DNA of 53,569 nt, from NCBI GenBank assembly GCA_027487575.1, contig JAIYDJ010000046.1, forward strand, positions 1 through 53,569. The letters run 5' to 3'. The notes below the pieces were generated by a model that had not been told where the DNA came from, searched no databases, and was given only the letters and a program-made list of their open reading frames with translations. Position numbers and translations under genes: made by a program. Shown piece by piece: positions 46,398-53,569 of this stretch (the stretch's first letter is position 1; the number at the start of each line of letters is the position of its first letter). The stretch is from Rhodobacter sp. GTDB taxonomy: Bacteria > Pseudomonadota > Alphaproteobacteria > Rhodobacterales > Rhodobacteraceae.

Positions 46398-46536
46398 CAA
46401 GTCCAACAGGGAGGTATGAAAGATACGGACAACGCTGCCCGCACCGTTCAATCCAGAAAATAGGGGGGCAGGCTATTCACATCAAGCCTGAACCCTGCGC
46501 GGCAGGGGAATGCCAGCCATGCGCTGGATGCATGGC

Positions 46537-47430
46537 TCAGCTTTGCTGCCGTTTGCGGTAGGCGAAGATCTCCTCGGTCACGAAATCGCGGAACGCCGCA
46601 ACCCGTTTTGAGTGCCGCAATTCCTCTGGATAGGCAAGAAACACCGGCACCTCGCCGCTTTCGACTTCGGGCAAAACCCGCACAAGATGCGGAAAATCTT
46701 CGGTGATGTAGTCAGGCAGAACCCCGATCCCCAGATGGTTCAGAACCCCCTGCAGCACCCCGAAATAGTTGTTGACGGTCAGGGTGGAAGGAATGTCGTG
46801 CGACATCAGGTCGGCCACCAGATTGGCCCCCGCCGCGACCTGCGCCGTGCCTGCATGCTGGCAGATCAGCCGGTGCTGGGTGAAATCGTCCATGCTGGCA
46901 GGCGTGCCATGTTCGGCCAGATACTCTGGCGTCGCGTAAAGCCGCATCCGGATGTTCATCAGCCTGCGCCGGATCAGATCGGCCTGCGAGGGTTCCTTCA
47001 TCCTGATGGCAACGTCGGCCTCGCGCATCGGCAGGTCCAGCACGCGTTCTTCCAGCATCAGGTCGATCTTCAGGCTGGGGTACTTCTTGTAAAGACTGGC
47101 GAGGCGCGGTGCGAGCCACAGGGTGCCAAAGCCGGTGGTCGTCGTCACCCGCAATTCGCCGAAAACCTCGTCTTCGGCATCCCGGATGCGCGCTGCCGTG
47201 GCATCCAGGCGCTTGACCATCTGTTGGGTCGCATCGAACAGCAACTCTCCGGGTTCTGTCAGGATCAACCCGCGCGCGTGGCGGTGAAACAGCGTGACCG
47301 AAAGACTTTCTTCCAGAGCGCGAATCTGGCGGCTGACGGCGGATTGCGACAGGTGCAGCACTTCACCGGCATGCGTGAGGCTGCCCTTGTCGGCAACCGC
47401 ATGGAAAATCCGCAATTTGTCCCAGTCCAT
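46537..47430 (-). CDS. LysR-type transcriptional regulator
   Basis: A 297-residue regulator with N-terminal winged helix-turn-helix (about residues 4-63, 'LTHAGEVLHLSQSAVSRQIRALE') and a C-terminal substrate-binding domain starting near residue 90. The start ATG 47430 (MDWDKLRIFH) matches the usual N-terminus of this rhodobacterial subgroup; GTG 47442 would add four residues. Its target is unknown. It is divergent from the acyltransferase gene. Confidence 0.88.
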   Translation of the reverse strand: MDWDKLRIFHAVADKGSLTHAGEVLHLSQSAVSRQIRALEESLSVTLFHRHARGLILTEPGELLFDATQQMVKRLDATAARIRDAEDEVFGELRVTTTTGFGTLWLAPRLASLYKKYPSLKIDLMLEERVLDLPMREADVAIRMKEPSQADLIRRRLMNIRMRLYATPEYLAEHGTPASMDDFTQHRLICQHAGTAQVAAGANLVADLMSHDIPSTLTVNNYFGVLQGVLNHLGIGVLPDYITEDFPHLVRVLPEVESGEVPVFLAYPEELRHSKRVAAFRDFVTEEIFAYRKRQQS

Positions 47431-47652
47431 GATGTGATCCACCCGCGCCCCCGCGCGACCCTATCACGCAATCCGGACGGTGGGGTGAATTCTTTGCAGT
47501 CCGCATTGCCGCAGATGCGAAAGCCCCGGCGACATCCGGCAGTTGTGCGGGCCCGCGGACTGCGGATTGTGCGAGTGTCATCGTGCCGTCATCTTGTCTG
47601 GCCAGATTGGTCGATTACGGATATGACGGACTCACCAGAAGAGGACCCCTGA

Positions 47653-48531
47653 ATGCGCAAAAACGATGTGACCCGGGATATCAGCTATGCCTCTTCCGCC
47701 CGAACAAGGGGTGGACGCGCCATGATCCGGGTGATGGAGAATGTGACGGGCCGCCTGTCGCTGATCCGGCGCGCAAAGGGGTACGAGCAGGACATCGCGC
47801 GCGGAGCGAATTTCTGGGACGTTCTGGTGCAACGCTATGGTCTGTCGCTGGAAGTCACGGGCGGGTCGCTGACCAACATTCCGGCCAACGGGCCGCTGGT
47901 GGTGATCGCCAACCATCCCTACGGCATTCTGGATGGCCTGATGATGGGGCACCTTCTGGACAAGGTGCGCGGGGATTTCCGCATTCTGGCCAACTCGGTG
48001 TTTCGCCGGGCCGAGGAACTGAACCGGGTCGTGTTGCCGATTTCCTTCGAAAATACCCGCGAAGCCACACGGCTGAACATCGAAACCCGCGCCAAGTCGT
48101 TGAAATATCTGGGCGACGGCGGCGCTATAGGGGTGTTTCCCGGCGGCACGGTGTCCACTTCCGCCAAGTTCTTTTCACCCCCGATGGACCCCGGCTGGCG
48201 CAATTTCACCGCCAAGATGATCGCCAAATCCGATGCGACCGTCGTGCCGGTGTTCTTCGAAGGTCACAATTCGCGTCTGTTCCAACTTGCATCGCACGCT
48301 TCCAGCACGCTGCGGCTGGGCCTGCTGATCAAGGAGTTCAAGTCCCGGATCGACGAACCTGTGCGCGTCGTCGTGGGTGAGCCCATCGCATCTGCCCAGT
48401 TGGAACCGCTGAAGTCCGATCCCAACGCCATGATGGATTTTCTGCGCCGCGCCACCTATCAGCTTTCGCCCACGCCTTTGCGGTCCTATGACTACGGGTT
48501 CGAGTTCGAGGAAAAGTACAAGTCGAGGTAG
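47653..48531 (+). CDS. Putative lysophospholipid acyltransferase (PlsC-like)
   Basis: A 292-residue acyltransferase-like protein. The catalytic motif is NHPYGILDG with His88 and Asp94, an HX5D arrangement rather than the usual HX4D of PlsC; the family form with HPx4-5D occurs in haemolysin-type or ornithine-lipid acyltransferases. 'GVFPGGTVS' (~148-156) corresponds to the FPEGTRS motif. Probably acts at the inner membrane; acyl acceptor unknown. It is four bases upstream of murI and probably co-transcribed. Confidence 0.75.
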   Translation: MRKNDVTRDISYASSARTRGGRAMIRVMENVTGRLSLIRRAKGYEQDIARGANFWDVLVQRYGLSLEVTGGSLTNIPANGPLVVIANHPYGILDGLMMGHLLDKVRGDFRILANSVFRRAEELNRVVLPISFENTREATRLNIETRAKSLKYLGDGGAIGVFPGGTVSTSAKFFSPPMDPGWRNFTAKMIAKSDATVVPVFFEGHNSRLFQLASHASSTLRLGLLIKEFKSRIDEPVRVVVGEPIASAQLEPLKSDPNAMMDFLRRATYQLSPTPLRSYDYGFEFEEKYKSR

Positions 48532-48534
48532 GCG

Positions 48535-49347
48535 ATGGCGGTAGGGGTATTCGACAGCGGTCTGGGCGGGCTGACCGTTCTGGACGCGGTTTCGCGCAGG
48601 TTGCCGGATGTGCCGTTCGTCTATCTCGGCGACAATGCCCATGCCCCCTACGGCGTGCGGACCCCGGATGATATCTTTGCCCTGACTTGCGCCGCGACCG
48701 AACGGCTGTGGGAAGAAGGCTGCGATCTGGTGATCCTTGCTTGCAACACGGCCTCTGCCGCTGCGCTGAAACGGATGCAGGAAACCTGGGTGCCGTCGCA
48801 CAAGCGCGTGCTGGGCGTGTTCGTCCCGCTGATCGAGGCGCTGACCGAACGGCAGTGGGGCGACAATTCGCCACCTCGTGAGGTCGCCGTGAAGCATGTG
48901 GCGCTTTTCGCAACCCCCGCAACTGTCGCATCCCGTGCGTTCCAGCGGGAACTGGCTTTCCGCGCCATCGGGGTGGATGTCGAGGCGCAGCCCTGCGGCG
49001 GCGTGGTCGATGCGATCGAGGCCGGGGATGAAATGCTGGCGGAAACGCTGGTGCGCGCGCATGTCGAGGCGCTGAAGCGCCGGATGCCGCATCCGCAGGC
49101 GGCGGTTCTGGGTTGCACGCACTATCCGCTGATGCAGCACGTCTTTGCGCAGGCGCTGGGGCCGGATGTCAGGGTGTTCAGCCAGGCTGATCTGGTGGCG
49201 GAAAGCCTGGCCGACTATCTGGTGCGGCGCCCGGAAATGCTGGGGCCGGGCACCGAGGCGAAGTTCCTGACCACGGGCGCGCCGCGGGCCGTGTCAGACC
49301 GCGCGACCCAGTTTCTGCGCAAACCGGTCACGTTCGAAGCGGCCTGA
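48535..49347 (+). CDS. murI: Glutamate racemase
   Basis: A 270-residue enzyme making D-glutamate for peptidoglycan. Catalytic cysteines Cys70 (ILACNTASA) and Cys194 (LGCTHYPLM) and the N-terminal [11 protein letters not shown] are in place. ATG 48535 follows the acyltransferase stop by three bases. Confidence 0.95.
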   Translation: MAVGVFDSGLGGLTVLDAVSRRLPDVPFVYLGDNAHAPYGVRTPDDIFALTCAATERLWEEGCDLVILACNTASAAALKRMQETWVPSHKRVLGVFVPLIEALTERQWGDNSPPREVAVKHVALFATPATVASRAFQRELAFRAIGVDVEAQPCGGVVDAIEAGDEMLAETLVRAHVEALKRRMPHPQAAVLGCTHYPLMQHVFAQALGPDVRVFSQADLVAESLADYLVRRPEMLGPGTEAKFLTTGAPRAVSDRATQFLRKPVTFEAA

Positions 49348-49366
49348 CCGGCCACGCCGCCCGGTG

Positions 49367-49657
49367 TCATTCTCGCGTTTCCGGCTCCACATGTTCGAGT
49401 GTGTCCACCGGCTCCGAGGATTTTCCCCGCGTCTCCCATGAGATCACCGCCTCGTCGTCATGGATCTCGATGATGACACCGGCCACGCCGCCATCCGGGC
49501 CGATGACCTCGTCGCCGATCTTGAAGGTCCCGTCGGCCAAGGCCGCACGCAGCGACTCGCGCATCCCTTCATGCCGGCCGCCCGACTGTCGATAGGCGTC
49601 CAGTGCGCGGTCTACCGCGTCCTGGCTGACGACTTCGGTCTTCGGCTCTCTTGTCAT
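49367..49657 (-). CDS. Small protein of unknown function
   Basis: A 96-residue soluble protein. N-terminal half helical ([20 protein letters not shown]); C-terminal half reads as a small beta-barrel with '[20 protein letters not shown]', reminiscent of KOW/SH3-type nucleic-acid binding folds, but that is weak evidence. The start ATG 49657 has AAGGA seven bases upstream. It converges with murI and is divergent from argC. Confidence 0.6.
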   Translation of the reverse strand: MTREPKTEVVSQDAVDRALDAYRQSGGRHEGMRESLRAALADGTFKIGDEVIGPDGGVAGVIIEIHDDEAVISWETRGKSSEPVDTLEHVEPETRE

Positions 49658-49815
49658 GGCATGATCCTTCAATGTCCGTTCGGGCAACGCGGGCCGCGAC
49701 GATTCGTTCCGTTTTGGTGCGGCGGCTTGCGGTTCCGCGCTTTGGGCACGGCAGCATGGCCCTTGCATCCGCACCGATCCGGCGGCATTCAGGGGGCGCA
49801 GTCGTGGAGGCCCAG

Positions 49816-50844
49816 ATGATCGCCAAAATCGCCATTCTCGGAGCTTCGGGATATACCGGAGCCGAGCTTGTCCGTCTGATCGCCACACATCCGAACATGC
49901 GCATCACGGCCCTGTCGGCCGACCGCAAGGCCGGGCAGATGATGGCAGAGGTCTTCCCCTTCCTGCGCCACCTTGATCTGCCCGTCCTGCAAAAGATCGA
50001 GGATATCGACTTTTCCAACGTCGACCTTGCATTCTGCGCCCTGCCGCATGGCACCACTCAGGCAGTCATCGCCGCCCTGCCACCGTTTCTGCGGGTGGTG
50101 GATCTGTCTGCCGATTTCCGCCTGCGCGACCCGACGGAATATGCGAAATGGTATGGCCAGCCGCACATGCAGCCTGCGCTGCAGGCAGAGGCGGTTTACG
50201 GGCTGACCGAATTCTACCGCGATCCGATCCGCAAGGCGCGGCTGGTGGCGGGCACCGGGTGCAATGCCGCCGCCGGGCAGTATGCGTTGCGCCCGCTGAT
50301 CTCGGCGGGGGTGATCGACCTGGACAGTATCCTGATCGACCTCAAGGCCGGGGTCAGCGGGGCAGGGCGGTCGGCCAAGGAGAACCTGCTGCATGCCGAA
50401 TTGTCGGGCGGCACCCACACCTATTCCGCCGGGGGCAAGCACCGGCATCTGGGCGAGTTCGATCAGGAATTCAGCGCGCTGGCCGGGCGGCCGGTTCAGG
50501 TGCAATTCACTCCCCACCTTCTGCCGATGAACCGGGGCATCCTTGCCACCACCTATGTGCAGGGCGATCCGGCGACGATCCACCGGACGCTGTTCGACGC
50601 CTATGCGCCCGAACCCTTCATCGAGGTGCTACCTTTCGGCACACTCCCCTCGACACGCGACATCGCAGGCTCCAACTTCTGCCATATCGGGGTGATCGGT
50701 GATCGGATCGCGGGACGGGCTGTCGTGGTTTCTGTGCTGGACAATCTGACCAAGGGATCGTCCGGTCAGGCCTTGCAGAACGCCAACCTGATGCTGGGGT
50801 TTGACGAAGTGGCGGGGCTGATGCTGGCGCCGCTGTTCCCGTAG
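49816..50844 (+). CDS. argC: N-acetyl-gamma-glutamyl-phosphate reductase
   Basis: A 342-residue enzyme of arginine synthesis. NADP motif [11 protein letters not shown] at ~9-19; catalytic Cys149 in GTGCNAAAG; 'GKHRHLGEF' provides the histidine. GGAGG lies five bases before ATG 49816; upstream open frame is not used. The ccmE gene follows nine bases later. Confidence 0.95.
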   Translation: MIAKIAILGASGYTGAELVRLIATHPNMRITALSADRKAGQMMAEVFPFLRHLDLPVLQKIEDIDFSNVDLAFCALPHGTTQAVIAALPPFLRVVDLSADFRLRDPTEYAKWYGQPHMQPALQAEAVYGLTEFYRDPIRKARLVAGTGCNAAAGQYALRPLISAGVIDLDSILIDLKAGVSGAGRSAKENLLHAELSGGTHTYSAGGKHRHLGEFDQEFSALAGRPVQVQFTPHLLPMNRGILATTYVQGDPATIHRTLFDAYAPEPFIEVLPFGTLPSTRDIAGSNFCHIGVIGDRIAGRAVVVSVLDNLTKGSSGQALQNANLMLGFDEVAGLMLAPLFP

Positions 50845-50853
50845 GAGGGACAC

Positions 50854-51315
50854 ATGGCGGGTCTGAAGGGTCTGAAAAAACAGCGGCGCATCCAGATCAT
50901 CCTGCTGGCCTTTCTGGCGATGTTCGGGGCGACGGGGCTGATCGGCTATGGAATGCGAGACGGCATAAACTTCTTCCGCTCGCCCAGCCAGGTCCTGTCA
51001 GAGCCGCCGAAACCCGGCGAGGTGTTCCGTCTGGGCGGTCTGGTCGAGGAAGGCTCGGTCCAGCGCGGCCAGTCAGAGACGATCGAGTTCCGGGTGACCG
51101 ACACCAACGTGACCGTCCCGGTGCGGTTTACCGGCGTGTTGCCGGACCTGTTCGGTGAAGGTCAGGGAATGGTCGGAACCGGCCAGATGGAGGGCGACAC
51201 CTTTGTTGCCACCGAAATCCTGGCCCGGCACGACGAAACCTACATGCCGAAGGAAGTCATGGATGCGCTGAAGGAACAGGGCGTCTATCAAAAAAGCGAT
51301 GACTCGGGCAGTTGA
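50854..51315 (+). CDS. ccmE: Cytochrome c biogenesis haem chaperone CcmE
   Basis: A 153-residue inner-membrane protein with one N-terminal helix (~11-31) and a periplasmic OB-fold domain. The haem-binding motif HDETY contains His126, which binds haem covalently, and Tyr130. CcmE delivers haem for cytochrome c maturation. AGGAGG precedes ATG 50854. The other ccm genes are not in the window; a phage-like lysis pair follows after 145 bases. Confidence 0.95.
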   Translation: MAGLKGLKKQRRIQIILLAFLAMFGATGLIGYGMRDGINFFRSPSQVLSEPPKPGEVFRLGGLVEEGSVQRGQSETIEFRVTDTNVTVPVRFTGVLPDLFGEGQGMVGTGQMEGDTFVATEILARHDETYMPKEVMDALKEQGVYQKSDDSGS

Positions 51316-51460
51316 TTTGTCCGCATGTGCCGCGCGTCCGCGTGCTGCCGGAGCTTGGCGGTAACCGACTGCGGCAACCGCGCGCCCGCACCCGCTAGGG
51401 TTTGCTTAACATTTTCGAAGAGGGTGACACCGGGGGGCGCAATGCTTGCCGGGGAAGCCG

Positions 51461-52072
51461 ATGACAACCGTATCGAAGATTGCCGCAGATATCGTCGCCC
51501 GCGAGGGCGGTTTCGTGAATGACCCCGATGATCCGGGTGGGGCGACGAACCATGGGGTGACGATCGGCACCCTGCGGCGTCTTGGCCTTGACGTAACGGG
51601 CGATACCCGGATCGACGTCGATGACGTGCGCCGCCTGACACGGGCGCAGGCGGTGGAGATCTATATCGAGCATTACTTCCGCCGTCCCGGCCTCGCGGCC
51701 CTGCCCGACAGCCTGCACGCCTCGGTGTTCGATATGTACGTCAATGCCGGGAACAACGCGATCAAGGTGCTGCAGCGCCTGCTGACCGACATGGGCTATC
51801 CCTGCGATCCGGATGGCGCGGTCGGGCCGCAGACGATCCGCGCGGCTCAGGCGGCAGCCGATGCGGCCCCGGCCCATCTGGCCGACGCCTACGGCATCGC
51901 CCGGCGGAACTACTATTACGCACTGGCGGATTCCCGTCCCGCCAGCCGCAAGTTTGCCCGCCGCCGCGACGGGGGCAAAGGCGGCTGGATCGCGCGGGCG
52001 GAAGAATTCATCGCGCCGCGCTATCACCTGACCGAGGCGCAGCACCGGGCGCGGGTGGCAAAATGGGCGTGA
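51461..52072 (+). CDS. GH108-type endolysin (gene-transfer-agent lysis module)
   Basis: A 203-residue muramidase-like protein. The GH108 N-terminal motif AREGGFVNDPDDPGGATNHG contains Glu15, the expected catalytic residue, and a C-terminal peptidoglycan-binding-3 type domain follows. Its relatives in Rhodobacter capsulatus serve as the lysis endolysin of the gene transfer agent. ATG 51461 is chosen; TTG 51446 is in frame upstream. The holin gene overlaps its end by ten bases. Confidence 0.85.
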   Translation: MTTVSKIAADIVAREGGFVNDPDDPGGATNHGVTIGTLRRLGLDVTGDTRIDVDDVRRLTRAQAVEIYIEHYFRRPGLAALPDSLHASVFDMYVNAGNNAIKVLQRLLTDMGYPCDPDGAVGPQTIRAAQAAADAAPAHLADAYGIARRNYYYALADSRPASRKFARRRDGGKGGWIARAEEFIAPRYHLTEAQHRARVAKWA

Positions 52073-52545
52073 TCGACAAACTGGTTGGCGGTCCCGCTGC
52101 CGTGACGGCGCTTGGCGACGCGGCGCGCGGGCTGGCGGAAACCCTTGTGCCCTCGGCCACCAAGCGCATGGAACTTTCGGCCGAGGCGCAGATGGCCGCG
52201 CTGAACCAGTTGGGGGCGGAATTCGTAAACCCCGCAACCGGCTGGTTCGACCGCGCCGTGAACGGCATCAACCGCCTGCCACGCCCGCTGCTGGCCTTCG
52301 GCACCATCGGGCTGTTCGTCTATGCCATGGTCGATCCCGCCCGCTTTGCGGCGCGGATGATCGGGCTGAATGCGGTGCCCGAACCGCTGTGGTGGCTTCT
52401 GGGTGCAGTGGTGGCCTTTTACTTCGGGGCGCGCGAAACCCACTACTTTCGCAACCGGCCGGTGACGGTTCCCGCCGGTTCCGTCCCGTCCTCCACGCCG
52501 GAAGACAACCCCGCACTGGCCGACTGGCGCGCCGGGCAGGGCTGA
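52063..52545 (+). CDS. 3-TM holin (gene-transfer-agent lysis module)
   Basis: A 160-residue membrane protein. Residues 75-150 contain hydrophobic segments ('LLAFGTIGLFVYAMVD', 'WWLLGAVVAFYFGARETHYF') matching the 3-TM holin type used with GTA-type endolysins; the N-terminal part is amphipathic. It would form membrane holes to release the endolysin. It overlaps the endolysin gene by ten bases and is 69 bases upstream of argS. Confidence 0.8.
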   Translation: MGVIDKLVGGPAAVTALGDAARGLAETLVPSATKRMELSAEAQMAALNQLGAEFVNPATGWFDRAVNGINRLPRPLLAFGTIGLFVYAMVDPARFAARMIGLNAVPEPLWWLLGAVVAFYFGARETHYFRNRPVTVPAGSVPSSTPEDNPALADWRAGQG

Positions 52546-52562
52546 CGCCCGCCGATCCTTGA

Positions 52563-52604
52563 CCTGTCCCACCGGATCGGGCATTCCCGCTGCGATGGGA
52601 CAGG
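52563..52604 (+). promoter_or_regulatory. Inverted repeat in the argS leader, overlapping its Shine-Dalgarno site
   Basis: CCTGTCCCA (52563-52571) and TGGGACAGG (52596-52604) pair perfectly over nine bases; an inner CGGG-CATT-CCCG hairpin lies at 52578-52589. The right arm contains the AGG of the argS ribosome-binding site (AGGA, 52602-52605), ten bases before ATG 52615. Folding would hide it. There is no T-run, so it is not a simple terminator. Confidence 0.55.
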
Positions 52605-52614
52605 ATTTGATCAT

Positions 52615-53569
52615 ATGAACCTCTTTGCCGATATCCGGGCGCTGGTCGTGGCCGCGGTCGATGCGATGGTGGCCGACGGCGCACTGCCTGCGGGCCTTGA
52701 CCTGACGGCGGTCACGGTAGAGCCGCCGCGCGATCCGGCACATGGCGACATGGCAACCAACGCCGCGATGGTGCTGGCCAAACCCGCAGGTCAGCACCCC
52801 CGCGCGATTGCCGACGCGCTGGCACGCCACCTGTCCGCCGATCCGCGCGTGACCGGGGTTGAAGCGGCCGGTCCGGGTTTTCTGAACCTGCGGCTGTCGC
52901 CGGCGGTCTGGCAGGACGTGGTCAAGTCAGCGTTGCAGCACGGCCCGGACTTCGGCCGCTCATCGCTGGGTCGCAACCTGAAGGTCAACGTCGAGTTCGT
53001 CTCGGCCAACCCCACCGGCCCGATGCATGTGGGCCATGTGCGCGGTGCGGTGGTGGGCGATGCGCTGGCCCGCCTTCTGTCCTTTGCCGGATGGCAGGTC
53101 ACCCGCGAATACTACATCAACGACGGTGGAGCGCAGGTCGATGTCCTGGCGCGGTCGGCCTTCGAACGCTACCGCGAGGCGCATGGGCTGGAGCCGGCGA
53201 TCCGCGAGGGTCTGTATCCCGGCGACTATCTGATCCCGGTGGGCGAGGCCCTGAAAGTCCGCTATGGGGACAGCCTTCTCGATAAGCCCGAACAGGATTG
53301 GCTGGCCGACATCCGCGCCCTTGCGTCCGAGATGATGATGACGGAAATCAAGGGCGACCTTGCCCTGCTGGGTGTGAGGATGGACGTCTATTCCTCGGAA
53401 AAGGCGCTTTACGGCACCGGGCAGATCGAGGCAGCCATTCAGACCTTGCGGGACATGGGGCTGATCTACGAGGGAACGCTGGAACCGCCGAAGGGCAAAG
53501 AGCCCGACGACTGGGAACCCCGCGTCCAGACCCTGTTCCGCAGCACAGCGCATGGCGATGACGTGGACC
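52615..53569 (+). CDS. argS: Arginine--tRNA ligase, N-terminal part (3' end outside window)
   Basis: The first 318 residues of a class I aminoacyl-tRNA synthetase. It has the N-terminal Add1 domain (~1-110) and the HIGH-type signature HVGH at residues 138-141 within [13 protein letters not shown], followed by [11 protein letters not shown]. The frame is open to the window edge. argS downstream of the endolysin-holin pair is a recurring rhodobacterial arrangement, as I recall. Confidence 0.96.
   Translation, partial: MNLFADIRALVVAAVDAMVADGALPAGLDLTAVTVEPPRDPAHGDMATNAAMVLAKPAGQHPRAIADALARHLSADPRVTGVEAAGPGFLNLRLSPAVWQDVVKSALQHGPDFGRSSLGRNLKVNVEFVSANPTGPMHVGHVRGAVVGDALARLLSFAGWQVTREYYINDGGAQVDVLARSAFERYREAHGLEPAIREGLYPGDYLIPVGEALKVRYGDSLLDKPEQDWLADIRALASEMMMTEIKGDLALLGVRMDVYSSEKALYGTGQIEAAIQTLRDMGLIYEGTLEPPKGKEPDDWEPRVQTLFRSTAHGDDVD

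Noticed and set aside
46409..46464. A short plus-strand frame ATG 46416 (MKDTDNAARTVQSRK) directly behind GGGAGGT
   Set aside because: The Shine-Dalgarno-like GGGAGG is too close to the ATG for normal initiation, the frame is only 15 codons and the strand pairs better with the minus-strand small-RNA reading of the region.
51461..52545. Prophage
   Set aside because: Only the endolysin-holin pair is present; there is no integrase, capsid, terminase or attachment repeat, and the argS neighbourhood is that of GTA lysis genes.

Overview
The window is a GC-rich, gene-dense chromosomal segment of an alphaproteobacterium, most likely a member of the Rhodobacterales (Rhodobacter/Paracoccus/Roseobacter group). 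The evidence is the gene content: a lysis pair of gene-transfer-agent type (GH108 endolysin plus 3-TM holin) beside argS, a class II DAHP synthase, small DUF1127-type proteins, YfgM-like/BamB-like/Der order, a BolA-Grx4 operon and a CcmE haem chaperone. The species cannot be named from sequence alone. Most of the window is ordinary core genome. No rRNA, CRISPR array, insertion sequence or prophage was seen; the only tRNA is tRNA-Gln(UUG).

Layout. 1-7.6 kb: tail of an ABC exporter, YfgM-like and BamB-like envelope proteins, der, a TspO-like membrane protein, serS, tRNA-Gln and a BaiN-type flavoprotein. 7.6-10.3 kb: capsule export genes kpsE and kpsT (minus strand) without kpsM. 10.3-12.3 kb: SseB-like protein, then rplM-rpsI with a clear terminator. 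12.3-18.1 kb: a small DUF1127 gene divergent from a MocR-type regulator, a spermidine/putrescine-type ABC transporter (two permeases plus ATPase, no binding protein), then a KpsS/KpsC-like capsule protein behind a strong hairpin. 18.1-23.6 kb: branched-chain amino-acid transporter operon livK-livG-livF-[unknown secreted protein]-livH-livM, the unknown gene being AT-richer and coupled by ATGA overlap. 23.8-27.4 kb: PQQ-type sugar dehydrogenase, a caspase-like protein coupled to a VanX-like D,D-dipeptidase, and a DUF4189 protein.

27.4-32.9 kb: GlxA-type regulator, class II DAHP synthase, PAS protein, yicC-gmk-gamma carbonic anhydrase operon. 32.9-36.9 kb: small DUF1127-like protein, gap with an upstream 47-residue membrane micro-protein, 2H phosphoesterase, DUF808 membrane protein, DUF2934 protein. 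36.9-44.1 kb: tkt; coiled-coil protein-zapA-mliC; and a tightly overlapping minus-strand operon purL-GNAT-bolA-two micro-proteins-grxD. 44.2-47.4 kb: MAPEG protein, YciI/DGPF protein plus ECF42-type sigma factor, LysR regulator. 47.6-53.6 kb: acyltransferase-murI, a small unknown protein, argC-ccmE, GTA-type endolysin-holin, and the first part of argS behind a leader inverted repeat.

The most unusual features are the foreign-looking secreted gene in the liv operon, the caspase/D,D-dipeptidase gene pair, two membrane micro-proteins translationally chained between BolA and Grx4, the argS leader hairpin that overlaps the ribosome-binding site, and several tiny genes with TTG or GTG starts. None of these proves a new system; each is stated with a test.
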